From assembly GCF_037975245.1 (NCBI RefSeq), contig NC_092575.1, positions 203,001 to 263,000 of the forward strand: 60,000 nucleotides of DNA. Reading direction: 5' to 3'. The stretch's first letter is position 1; each line of letters begins with the position of its first letter. A program made the translations under genes and the position numbers. The notes below the pieces were generated by a model. That model made no database searches. It had not been told where the DNA came from and saw only the letters and a list, made by a program, of their open reading frames with translations. Below, piece by piece: positions 1-13,600 of the stretch. The DNA comes from Apostichopus japonicus. Its lineage: Eukaryota; Echinodermata; Holothuroidea; Aspidochirotida; Stichopodidae.

Positions 1-1548
1 AAGGTAGTATATATCTACTATGCTATCCCTCATCCGGTTTCAAATGCTTTCCTAAGGTAGTATATATCTACTATGCTATCCCTCACCTGTTTCACATGAT
101 TTCCTAAGGTAGTATATATCTACTATGCTATCCCTCACCTGTTTCACATGCTTTCCTAAGGTAGTATATATCTACTATGCTATCCCTCACCTGTTTCTCA
201 TGATTTCCTAAGGTAGTATATATCTACTATGCTATCCCTCACCTGTTTCACATGATTTCCTAAGGTAGTATATATCTACTATGCTATCCCTCATCCGGTT
301 TCAAATGCTTTCCTAAGGTAGTATATATCTACTATGCTATCCCTCATCCGGTTTCAAATGCTTTCCTAAGATAGTATATATCTACTATGCTATCCCTCAC
401 CTGTTTCAAATGATTTCCTAAGGTAGTATATATCTACTATGCTATCCCTCATCCGGTTTCAAATGCTTTCCTAAGGTAGTATATATCTACTATGCTATCC
501 CTCACCTGTTTCACATGATTTCCTAAGGTAGTATATATCTACAATGCTATCCCTCATCCTGTTTCACATGATTTCCTAAGGTAGTATATATCTACTATGC
601 TATCCCTCACCTGTTTCACATGATTTCCTAAGGTAGTATATATCTACTATGCTATCCCTCACCTGTTTCACATGATTTCCTAAGGTAGTATATATCTACT
701 ATGCTATCCCTCACCTGTTTCACATGATTTCCTAAGGTAGTATATATCTACTATGCTATCCCTCACCTGTTTCACATGATTTCCTAAGGTAGTATATATC
801 TACAATGCTATCCCTCACCTGTTTCAAATGCTTTCCTAAGGTAGTATATATCTACTATGCTATCCCGCACCTGTTTCACATGATTTCCTAAGGTAGTATA
901 TATCTACTATGCTATCCCTCACCTGTTTCACATGATTTCCTAAGGTAGTATATATCTACTATGCTATCCCTCACCTGTTTCAAATGATTTCCTAAGGTAG
1001 TATATATCTACTATGCTATCCCTCACCTGTTTCACATGATTTCCTAAGGTAGTATATATCTACTATGCTATCCCTCACCTGTTTCACATGATTTCCTAAG
1101 GTAGTATATATCTACTATGCTATCCCTCACCTGTTTCACATGATTTCCTAAGGTAGTATATATCTACTATGCTATCCCTCACCTGTTTCACATGATTTCC
1201 TAAGGTAGTATATATCTACTATGCTATCCCTCACCTGTTTCACATGATTTCCTAAGGTAGTATATATCTACTATGCTATCCCTCACCTGTTTCACATGAT
1301 TTCCTAAGGTAGTATATATCTACTATGCTATCCCTCACCTGTTTCAAATGATTTCCTAAGGTAGTATATATCTACTATGCTATCCCTCACCTGTTTCACA
1401 TGATTTCCTAAGGCAGTATATATCTACTATGCTATCCCTCACCTGTTTCACATGATTTCCTATGGTAGTATATATCTACTATGCTATCTCTCACCTGTTT
1501 CACATGATTTCCTAAGGTAGTATATATCTACTAGATGCTATCCCTCAC
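1..1548. repeat. 52/53-bp minisatellite, about 30 units, exon-end derived
   Basis: The repeat unit is aaggtagtatatatctacta followed by about 32 further bases, with few substitutions, and the array continues past the left edge. On the minus strand each unit reads as about 22 nt resembling the end of the RhoGAP exon (CTTAGGAAA.CAT.TGAAACAG) followed by GTGAGG and about 30 nt of intron start. Most units keep the CAG/GTGAGG donor; a minority (for example near 35, 290 and 345) carry catccgg instead and lose it. Confidence 0.95.
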
Positions 1549-1626
1549 CTGTTTCAAATGCCTTCTTAAGGCGGTTGATATCAGCTATGCTCCCAGATAT
1601 TCTGTAGATGCCAAGCTCCGAGATTC
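1549..1626 (-). CDS. bcr: bcr exon q: RhoGAP arginine-finger exon
   Basis: 2 nt, 25 codons and 1 nt (phase 1/1). It contains ISELGIYRISGSIADINRLK, with the GAP signature GIYR.SG whose Arg is the catalytic finger. The acceptor is GTTAACAG and the donor GTGAGG. The following intron begins with a 52-bp array in which this exon's last 22 nt and donor are repeated. Remaining RhoGAP exons are off the left edge. Confidence 0.96.
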
Positions 1627-4600
1627 CTGTTAACGAGAAATAGAAAATAAAAATGTATCCCTACTGAGAAGAGGCTCTACAAAGTCACTCCCATTGTGTT
1701 ATCAAGTTTAACTGGTTACATTGAACATACATATGAATACCTTGTCTTGGTTATGTTAGTGTTTCAATAGTATATGACAATCAAGAATACCTTGTCTTGT
1801 TTATGTTAGTGTTTCAATAGTATATGACAATCAAGAATACCTTGTCTTGTTTATGTTAGTGTTTCAATAGTATATGACAATCAAGAATACCTTGTCTTGG
1901 TTATGTTAGTGTTTCAATAGTATATGACAATCAAGAATACCTTGTCTTGGTTATGTTAGTGTTTCAATAGTATATGACAATCAAGAATACCTTGTCTTGG
2001 TTATGTTAGTGTTTCAATAGTATATGACAATCAAGAATACCTTGTCTTGATGATGTTAGTGTTTCAATAGTATAAGACAATCAAGAATACCTTGTCTTGA
2101 TGATGTTAGTGTTTCAATAGTATACGACAATCAAGAATACCTTGTCTTGATGATGTTAGTGTTTCAATAGTATACGACAATCAAGAATACCTTGTCTTGA
2201 TGATGTTAGTGTTTCAATAGTATATGACAATCAAGAATACCTTGTCTTGATGATGTTAGTGTTTCAATAGTATATGACAATCAAGAATACCTTGTCTTGA
2301 AGATGTTAGTGTTTCAATAGTATATGACAATCAAGAATACCTTGTCTTGGTTATGTTAGTGTTTCAATAGTATATGACAATCAAGAATACCTTGTCTTGA
2401 AGATGTTAGTGTTTCAATAGTATATGACAATCAAGAATACCTTGTCTTGGTTATGTTAGTGTTTCAATAGTATATGACAATCAAGAATACCTTGTCTTGA
2501 TGATGTTAGTGTTTCAATAGTATATGACAATCAAGAATACCTTGTCTTGATGATGTTAGTGTTTCAATAGTATATGACAATCAAGAATACCTTTTCTTAA
2601 TGATGTTAGTGTTCCAATAGTATAATTAGTATAATTCAAACTAGAGAATTCATGGGTTAACATTAGCTTTTGTTTATTGTCCTATTTATCACCAGACAAA
2701 CTTCAAAGGAAGCCTGATGTATTTACCTCTCTTTTCTACTTCTGTGGCACAAATTTTAATAATATTAGGCATATCTGAGGCCTCCCTCTTGGTTAAGGCA
2801 CCAATCCGTACACCAAACACTCCAACTTTCTTCCTGGATTGAACTCTTTTCAGAGTCTTGGCTGATGACTGGAAGCTGATTTTGAGAGTAACAGTAATCT
2901 GTAGAAGCACCACAATAGCAGGTTTATCAGAAGTGGTTTATAATGAGATATTTATTAATATAAAAAAGTGAAATCTCACCCATCAAAAATGCATGCAAAA
3001 ATGGTTCCCTTCCACCAAGAACCATAAACAGATTAAGTTCATTAATTGCACTAATGACATCTCCAAATTCACCACTGTATCACAATAAGTTACGTACCTT
3101 AACTAACATTAAACGGCCTGACATTGCAACCAAGGGTGAAAGGTCTGTGTAGTGATATGACTAATTTCAAAGGCCTATTGTATCACCTTTATCATATGGA
3201 AACGAGTCTGCTGGACTTACCTTGTCCATTTTAACCTCAATTTCTTGCCTATTCTTCAGTTGCTCTCTCTTCAGCTGTGGATGAAAAAGTAAACATCTCA
3301 ATGATGAGATGGGAAAGCATTTCATGAACTCTATGAAATCACGTACCGTAGCAGAGGGCAGATAATGGAGTAGACATCTCAATGATGAGATGGGAAAGCA
3401 TTTCATGAACTCTATGAAATCACGTACCGTAGCAGAGGGCAGATTATGAAGTAGACATCTCAATGATGAGATGGGAAAGCATTTCATGAACTCTATGAAG
3501 TCACGTACCGTAGCAGAGGGCAGATAATGGAGTAGACATCTCAATGATGAGATGGGAAAGCATTTCATGAACTCTATGAAGTCACGTACCGTAGCAGAGG
3601 GCAGATAATGGAGTAGACATCTCAATGATGAGATGGGAAAGCATTTCATGAACTCTATGAAGTCACGTACCGTAGCAGAGGGCAGATAATGGAGTAGACA
3701 TCTCAATGATGAGATGGGAAAGCATTTCATGAACTCTATGAAGTCACGTACCGTAGCAGAGGGCAGATAATGGAGTAGACATCTCAATGATGAGATGGGA
3801 AAGCATTTCATGAACTCTATGAAGTCACGTACCGTAGCAGAGGGCAGATAATGGAGTAGACATCTCAATGATGAGATGGGAAAGCATTTCATGAACTCTA
3901 TGAAATCACGTACCGTAGCAGAGGGCAGATAATGAAGTAAACATCATAATTATGAGATGGGAAAGCATTTCATGAACTCTATGAAGTCACGTACCTTAGC
4001 AGAGGGCAGATAATGGAGTAGACATCTCAATGATGAGATGGGAAAGCATTTCATGAACTCTATCTCTATAAAGTCACGTACCGTAGCAGAGGGCAGATTA
4101 TGAAGTAGACATTTCAATGATGAGATGGGAAAGCATTTCATGAACTCTATGAAGTCACGTACCGTAGCAGAGGGCAGATTATGAAGTAGACATCTCAATG
4201 ATGAGATGGGAAAGCATTTCATGAACTCTATGAAGTCACGTACCGTAGCAGAGGGCAGATAATGAAGTAGCAGTTTCTTTGACATGTGTCTCTTACTTTA
4301 ACCAGAGGGAATGTAGTCAGGTAGCAGTTTGGAGGGAAAACCCCATCTGAATACTCTCACCTTTGATTCGCAACTCTTTTAACATTTAATACTTTCTGCA
4401 TGTCCACTTTCTGTTTTCTAAAGGGGTAACTAATGGTGCTAGTGCCACACAGAAAACCAGATGGTTTATTAATTCCTCGCCTTATAAGTTATTTATGGAA
4501 TCACCATATTGGTAAAGCAACTAAGAAATTTGTCATAAAGCCAATTAGCAGAACTTCAGAAGAGTTCCAGATAACTTGACACATTTGAAAACACAAAGAA

Positions 4601-7600
4601 AAAGTGGATGAAATTGGTCCAGCAGAGTCCTCCTTCCTCTCATAGAGACAGAATTGTCATGACTTTGAGTTATTAGTACTCAGACTCCTACATACTGAAG
4701 ATAGTAAACTGTGCAAGTAACTACCACATCTCCAATACTCACCAATGTCTGGCCTTTGTCTATCATTTCATCATCAAGTCCTTTAGTGTGGTCATAACAT
4801 ATTACTCGAAGAGTCTTAGCACCATCTACCTCCAGGTCAAAATCCTGGAAAAAAATTAACATGATATCATCAGAACACTCAAAAACAATTGGGTAAATTA
4901 GGAGCTTGATATGTCAGGTTGTTACCACAGAAAGCATTTATCATAGCAAAGCTTCAATAATAATAAGTTTTATCATAGCAAAGACCAAGGCAAGCTTCTA
5001 TCATGAAAAGCCTTTATAACAGCATATCATTATCATAACAACATTTAACAGAACTAGCTTGTATCATATAACAAACCTGTATCTTAGCATAACTCTATCA
5101 CAGCAAACTTCTCCCATACCAGGCCTTTATCATAGCAAACCTGTATAACAAACATGTGTCATAACAAACTTTATCACATCTAACCTGTATCTTAGCAACT
5201 TTTGGCATAGATAGCCTCTATCATAGCACTGTTATGCATACTGCTTATCACATCCCTTGAGTAATGCACCAGAAATAAATTACAATAACCTTATCAAAGA
5301 AATTCAACATTTTAGAAAAGTAATTGTCTGTCTTGTTGCTCTTAAACTTACTAAAATTAAGATACCAACAAAACTTTTGAAACCTTTTTGATAGACCACA
5401 TAGATGGAAACAAGGTACACCATTTACAGATGGTTTGCTTAGCAACACAGTGAGCAATCATGGCCCCTTAGCAACACAGGGCTACTTTTGACATTCAAGA
5501 ATTTAATCTTATGACTGATCTTCATTGCATGGGTTATGATTGTCATGGAAATCAGAAAGACCTGAACAATGCTAGATGATACATAGAAGAAGACCTGATA
5601 TACAACAATTGTATTATCAATACAGCCATGACCTCATCAGGTCAAACAGTTGTAACCCACCAATGTTATCAGTCATAAATCTGTTGCACTCATTACAATA
5701 GTTTACTGTTTTTGTATGATGACTTTGTGTGAATCAGAACAATACCTCATTCCACACTGGAGTCATTGTATTCTGTGACTTTTTGGTCTTTGCCATCAGA
5801 AAGAATATTCCATAAGCATCAACCTCTATGCAACAGTATAATTCTGAAAGTAAACATAAGCAAAGAGTAGGTGATCAAGTGGACAGAATCACATAACTTT
5901 GCTTGGAATAAGTAAAAGATTACACTCAATGATCACCAGAAACAAGTCAAGTTAACACCTACTGTACTTCAAGGAACAAACCTTAATAAAATTTGTTCCA
6001 TTTCTTACACATGGTCCGAATACATCGCTCTATATTTAGCTAAACCTCAAACAAGGAAATAACACACGTCAATGAGCTTCAACCTTGGGTGGAACAAAGA
6101 GAAACTGTAGGTACACTAGAGCTTGACTTTATTTGAACTTGGCAAACAAGAATGCCTGACAGAATGGAAAGGTTGAACAAATTGAGGTTAACACGCCAAT
6201 CAGTACAATAATTAGCACAGTTGGTAGTGCTTCAAGTGATTCAATATCCAGGAAGACAAAATGCTATGGAGAGGAACAAGATAGCAGAGGAATTAAGTAA
6301 TGATAAAGTAAGAAAAGATAGATGTTATGGTGTTCTTATATCAGCACACCAACATTAACCTATCAACTTTCCCTTGAATTGCAAGTTGCACAAGCATGAC
6401 CCATCATACAGTTAGTCTACCATGTATATGTGCAGCATGAATAAAGCTAGACCAGTTGCTATGAGTACAGACACACCCTCTTAATGAATGGTAAATAGTC
6501 TGTTATTACTGGAACAAACATCAGGCTCAAGTTGCTTCAGAGAACACAACACAATAACAGTTAATCTGAAGACAGATACAAATAACATAAGTTGATAAGT
6601 ACTGCTAGCTTTGTTATGGAGAATTGAATGTATATCATGGTATCAAGCCAGTTTGTTTTTAAGATCATTTGTGGGATATTTTGTGATTTCATTTGCATAT
6701 TTCTTCCATTGTTTTTTGGTGAGGAGTATTGTCAGTATTCATACTTACCAGATGGAATCTTTAAACCTACAGCATTCACTACAGTTACCAGTAACGTACC
6801 GGTCACCAGGTCAGCATCTATTACGACAGAGCAACAATTGCATTCAATTATTCATTGTTTGGTTTTTATGTTTGAAGTTACACTTTAAGATCATCATCAT
6901 CATCATCACACAGGCTCTTCAAAGTAACATTAAACTTGCAACCTAAGCACATGATGTTCACATTAACTATTCAGGATGATACCTACATCTTCAGGTTCAT
7001 TGAGAGAGGATACACACATGAGAAACATTGATGAAAACTATAATTTAAAGAAGATTATTACCTTGGCTTACAACAATGGATCGTACTGATGCTTGACGTC
7101 CCTTCAAGAAAAGAAAATGAAAGAAAGTAGAATGATTGAAAGAACATAAGATTACAAAAGAGTATTTTCATATCGTACAAAACAAATAAGTAGCAGAGAA
7201 ATTTGTCTCACTATTTACACAAACAGGAACAATTCACTTGGCTCAAGATGCTAAAGAAATCATCATCTTCCTTGTAACATACAACACTAAATTGCCATTA
7301 TCCTAGTTGGGTGTCTTCCTTGTAACATACAACAGTAAATTGCCATTATCCTAGTTGGGTGTCTTCCTTGTAACATACAACAGTAAATTGCCATTATCCT
7401 AGTTGGGTGGGTTTAGCTACTAATTATGCAGTTACTGGTGTTTGTATCAACTATTGAATGGCAACCTCATTCACAAAGCAGGAAATGGCTGAACTTTGAT
7501 GTTAATGCAGAAACAAGAAATTTCATCAACACTTTTAATTATTAATATCGATACGAGTTTACACAGCTGTAACTTCAGAGGAAGATGGTATGAATTATGT

Positions 7601-10600
7601 TTATATCAACAAACTAACAATGAAAGGAAAGGACCTTAGGTGAAGGTAAGTTCATAATATTTGTCATTACTATAAAACAGGAGGCGCTTGTCTTTTATTT
7701 CAACCATTCACCTTCCTATGCATCACATGGCACAGTAACATATGTGTTTTTGTGTATGCCATTGGAGAATAATGGTAATGTGTGCACTGAATCAAATCAT
7801 CTCATTAACATGCTAACATAACTATAATAACACATGGAATGTCAGATGCTGTCCAAACAGAAATAAATCACTAACCACTTACATGAAATAATCATTATGT
7901 ATCCCTTCATCATCTTAATGTTTGTTTATTTTAAATCCGATTTATCTCAGTTAAATCAGATTGTTTTTCTGAACATCAGTTTATTTATACATTCAAAGTT
8001 ATGTTTGTCATGCATGTATGATTACGTTAAATTTAAATAATCCTTGAGTACAATGGGTGTTCTGGTACATCAGTAGCTAGCTAGTTAACAGAAACACTCA
8101 GTACGTGACAACAAAATCTAAGGCTGACCAACTAACAAACCTTTCATAGTATGAAGGAACAGTTAATGCTATAAACTTGATAAATTAACACCATTTTTAT
8201 GTTTATTGTTCCTGTATGATTAAGCTGTAGCCCATAGAACATTATAAACTGCTTGATGTGTTATGATGTGGTGTTTACAATAGTTTACTTCCAGGTTGGC
8301 ATTACACAACACCAGATTGGCAAAAGGTATTAACTTTAGAATAAAAAACAAACAGCTGGTTCCATTTACTTACTAAATTCCACTTACCTTCAGATACTAA
8401 CAACCATTTCAACATACCATGATGTGTGAGCTGATCTACAGGTACATCTGCAGTGTAACTAGTCTATCCTATGATAAATGTTTAAGGTTTGATAAAATTG
8501 TACTTATTTTAACGACTACATGTTTTACTCATGTACAGTTGTGAGAGATGTTACAGGGTAGATACAGCCACTGGCAGTCATTGCTGATAAATACCTGATA
8601 TTGATGATGCTTATGCTGTATTTCACTCAACCATTACATATTAAATGATTAAGCAAATATCTTATTGCTTCTTTTTAATTGCTCTCGAGTTAAAACGAAA
8701 AAGATTTTTTATTCAATCAGTGAAGTGATTTAAATATAGCTTTAAATTAGTGAATTAAATTGGGATCATTGACATCAACCAAGCTTGCTCTTTGTAAGAG
8801 AATGTCCTTTACCAAGAAACTAAGCTGAGGCTTTCACTTTTCTAAAAATTGTGTAATAGTAACAAGAGTGAACTATTTCAACAGATTGATAATAATGACA
8901 CTTACCTGTTTAAATTTACTGAGAAGTTTGTTGATGTGATAAAGGGTAAGGTTCGGTGTCACCTAACATTCCCTCTTTGCAGACAGATTGATAATAATGA
9001 CACTTACCTGCTTAAATTTACTGAGAAGTTTGTTGATGTGATAAAGGGTAAGGTTCGGTGTCACCTGACATTCCCTCTTTGCAGACAGATTGATAATAAT
9101 GACACTTACCTGCTTAAATTTACTGAGAAGTTTGTTGATGTGATAAAGGGTAAGATTCGGTGTCACCTAACATTCCCTCTTTGCAGACAGATTGATAATA
9201 ATGACACTTACCTGCTTAAATTTACTGAGAAGTTTGTTGATGTGATAAAGGGTAAGATTCGGTGTCACCTAACATTCCCTCTTTGCAGACAGATTGATAA
9301 TGATGACACTTACCTGCTTAAATTTACTGAGAAGTTTGTTGATGTGATAAAGGGTAAGGTTCGGTGTCACCTAACATTCCCTCTTTGCAGACAGATTGAT
9401 AATAATGACACTTACCTGCTTAAATTTACTGAGAAGTTTGTTGATGTGATAAAGGGTAAGGTTCGGTGTCACCTTACTTTCCCTCTTTGCGCTTAGGATA
9501 GCTTCTCTCCAGTCTGACTTTTCATAATCGGATGGCATCAGCAACATGTAAGTCTGGGTGAACGGAATGCAGAGAAGTTAATTTCTACCTCACATCGCAA
9601 ATAGAGACACTGATTGCAGACAAATTATGTCATTTCGTGGATACGTTTCAACAATGTTATCCATTGCCATGTACAACAGAATATGATTGTGGAAATTCAG
9701 CCTGTTTTCTCCTGCTCAATACACAAGGTAGCTGCAGTCAATCTAAACCAGCAACATGTGTGTACATTATTAATCAATAATCAGTTTTTAATGAGACACA
9801 ACTCATAGATTCCCACAAGTCTGACATCTTTCAAGCACACTTATCCTATTAAAAGTTAACAAATAAGCATAGTAAAATCAAGATGATAATATAACATTGT
9901 AGGCAAACTACAGGTGAGACTGACGATATCACGGTGCTACTCAAACCTAGCCCCCCCCCCACTCCCACCCCATTCCGGTGACAAAATAGGGAAAATATGA
10001 AACGTATCATTATTCACCAACGAGTTCATGGATATGAAATGATTATGAACCAATTTAAGTCAGCAACCTACTTGATGAGTTCAGAATAGTGATGTTAACA
10101 ACAACAATCATGGATGTTTGTCCACATAGCAGTGGGGGAATTAACAAATTGGATTTGAGTACAATTCATGATCACTCTCCTCTTTAAAGTTTCACTGTTC
10201 TTAACTTAGAAACAAATATCTTTGTGATATGTATTTGGCTATTGTAAAATATGCTTACCACCTATCCTTACAACCCACCCACCACTTCTCCTACTTAGAG
10301 AGAAAAGACTGTTTATGCCCTCATAAGCTGATAGTGAACAAAGGAACTTGACTCACAGCAGGTAACAAAACATGAAATATAGACCCGGAACATTGCACAT
10401 GAATGTACACATAGACAAGCAAGAGTTGCATTGTTGACAATAAATAGAGACTCACCTTGCCATTGTGGTGGTAAAGATGAAGAGGTAAAGAGGGCGACAA
10501 GACTGTCAGCTGTGCCTCCTGGAAGCAAACACAATACACCTAATGTCATATGCCATACTATACCAAAATACTGGGGAGCACTCTGCTACTCCAGATTACA

Positions 10601-13600
10601 CAATCATAGTTATTACATTATGTTAGAAATTTTTGCTGGTTTTGATATAGTTATAAGGTCTGAAGCTATATGGTTGTTAGTTCACACAATTCTGAAAATA
10701 GATATATCTGGTCAGTGGCTCAAAACCATCATGCATTTCTTGTCACACACACCTGCTACGTACAGTACTGTGATCGCTTAACTATCGTACAAAAATTTTC
10801 AACGATCGTAGAATTTCGAATAATATCGCGTAATGTTGCACAAGTTCGCACACCAAGTTTTCAACGAAATTTCGCACAATTCTACGCATGTAATAATCGT
10901 TCATTTGACCACAGGAATGTGTGCTTAATGAAGCAGAGAATTAACTATGAACGGGCGAGGTGAAAGATTAGAATTTTCAGAGCTGTTCCAATAAAGATGT
11001 CGAAAAAGAATCAATGAAATGAAAAGCATAGGCGCTCACTGGTCGAGGGACAGTGGTTTTCCGCGTTCGCGGAATATCGCGGTAAAATGCGGAATTCATG
11101 AAATCTTGAAAAGCGAAAAACACGGAATTTGTTTTTCCCACCGATGCTTCTTTTAAAATGTATTTTCATGTGTGAATCAATTCACTTCAATAACGGGCAC
11201 GGAAGTAATTTACCGGTAAAAAGAAAAAAATTTTTCTGTGAAATTTTGAACGAGATCAACATGTATTTTGCTTGGTCTATAACAACTGTCGCTACAGTGC
11301 TTAGGTTCAAACATTTGACAGTTTAATTTCGCCAATAGCTTAGCCCTTTGTTGGATTTGTATTTCAAGCACAAGAAATCGTGTTTCAAATGGATTTTGAA
11401 GCACAACGATTATTAAAATGCTTACCGTAAATTGCAGATGATGTTCAAAACAACACATTTCGTATATATTCCAATAAAGATCCGTGAAGGAGGATAAACG
11501 GAAGTGCGTACGAACTACGATGTTGGTAAAACTGGCAATTTTAGACAAATTTTATTCTCACTCAGTAAGCCTTACTGATGAAAATTAGAAACTACATGTA
11601 AATTAAAGTTTTAGATGTTGAAAATACCATCTTTTATATTTAGGAGGATACAAAAGAGAACACCCAAACAATCCCCCTTCTCGACCACCTCAGAAAAAAA
11701 GAAAGAAACGTCTATGTACCATAGGCTAACAGTGCATTGACACAAAAGTTATTTAATAACAGCTAGCTCTACACAGATTGTTTACATGTGTCCCCAGACA
11801 TTGCAGTACTGCACGAGACATCATTTGCATATTACACCAAACAGCGGAATTTCTTTGCCTTGTATCAGATGTAGCTGGCTAGCAACAGGTGCACAGAATA
11901 AAATACCCTGGACAGACAGCCGACATGCAATGTTTGTTGGGAGTGATTGACAGTTGTTTTGTTACAGAAAGACGCAGCCTTTTATTTAGTTGAAACATTG
12001 CATTTTTTTAGTCTAAACCATAAGGAGTTATTTTCTACCGGGGCTTTCCCGATACGGCCAACGTTTACCACCTTTGAAAAAGTCAATGCACTGGGCAGGG
12101 AAATCATTGTTCCTACCTGAGGCGCAATATTTTGAGTGGGGGTTAAGGAAAAAAAAAATGTTTCATAGTTTCCAAAATGAACATAAATCAAATGGAAAAC
12201 CTAAATATAATCATATCAATTATATCTAGCAGATATGCCGACTTTGTGTGCGTACAATGTTCCAACAACTCTGGAAAAAAATTTGTTCGCACACTTTACC
12301 CAAAAGAAATATTTGACCCCTAACACAAAATGGTTGGGCTGGGCTCGATGTCCGCACCTGTTTTATACTCAAGGGCAGCGGAACCGGGGGGGGGGACGTG
12401 CCCCCCACTTTTCCTCAGGTTAAAAATGCGCCCTTTTTCTACATAAAAATTGAGGTGTCTCAAGTTAGCAAGAGGCCAGGGAACCAGAATGAACACTTGG
12501 GAAGGGCCGTTTCCAGCCATCTGAGGGGTTTGTAAAACCAAAAATTTTCTTGTACGCTCCGCGCCAACTGATGGTGGCGCTCTGCTCAGATAGTCGTGCA
12601 AACAACTTTGCAAATCTTGGCTACGCCCCTGACTTTTAATGAATTTCTGTGGGTCAAACTCAAAGCTATTTCGAATGGAAAAATTTCGAAAGTTTATCAA
12701 CAAGAAATAAACTCTAATTCGGAAGACTACATTAGCAACTAGCATGATTTCACCTCATTTTGTCTCAAAGGAAAACTTGTTCCTTGTTTCCCAATTTGCA
12801 CATTGGATATTGCAGTACTAGTATGCATATTTTCCTTGAGGAAGGGGGGGTGTTGATGGAGTGATGTGTATACGCAAATAAGATAATACAATAAGAGTTT
12901 TAAAGGGTACTAAATATAAGGCTGCACAGTCCAATCGAATTTCTGCAAAGTGCTCTTTGATGTCAGTGGTGCCCCCCCCCCAAGATTAAAAGTGCTTCCG
13001 CCGCCCTTGACCTGGACATCCCCAACATGAGTGTATGTAAGAAACATTTTCTTTTTCATGGATGGTGGGGGGGGGGAAGTGCCTACAAGCCTAAAAGTAC
13101 ACGTTTATCATATTCTTTGTTATATTTTATACTTTTTTGTGAGACAAATTGCAGTCTCACCCGACACAGCGACATTATCCCGCCTGTATGTTTTCTGGAG
13201 GTAGCTGAGTACTGTGTTAAAATAATAAATAAGGTAACTAAATAGGAGCTTCAAAAATATACTGTCCCATTTTTCCCCTTCAAAGTGATGTTACCATTTT
13301 TTCTTCTTCTAATTTATCAAATTTTTGGGGAAGTGTAAATTTCTAAATCGTGAGATTATAAAATAAAGAATGTTTAGATGCAACTTGCAAGGCCTCAGAA
13401 GTGCCGTTTCCGGCAATCTGAGAGGCATTGTGTGCTAAAAATTTTCTTGTACGCTACGCGCCAACCGATGGTGGCGCTCCGCTTAGATAGTGTCACAGGA
13501 ACTTTCGGGCACAAAAAGTTCTGCCCCCCCAAACTGAAATGGTCCTGTACGCCTATGTACAAAGTAGGCTATATGATCAGAAAGCCTACATCGAAAGTTA

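Noticed and set aside
1-2630. CRISPR-like arrays
   Set aside because: Units are contiguous tandem repeats without unique spacers, and the window is clearly eukaryotic.
8388-8430. Possible extra C2 exon on the minus strand (LTHHGMLKWLLVSE between an AG and GTAAGT)
   Set aside because: It resembles a first C2 strand, but including it between exons k and l breaks the frame (enters phase 0, leaves phase 1), whereas k joins l in phase and l itself aligns with that strand.
8849-9496. 215-residue plus-strand open frame of repeated QIDNNDTYLLKFTEKFVDVI
   Set aside because: It is the antisense of the exon-k-derived 102-bp array; the frame is open because the period is a multiple of three.
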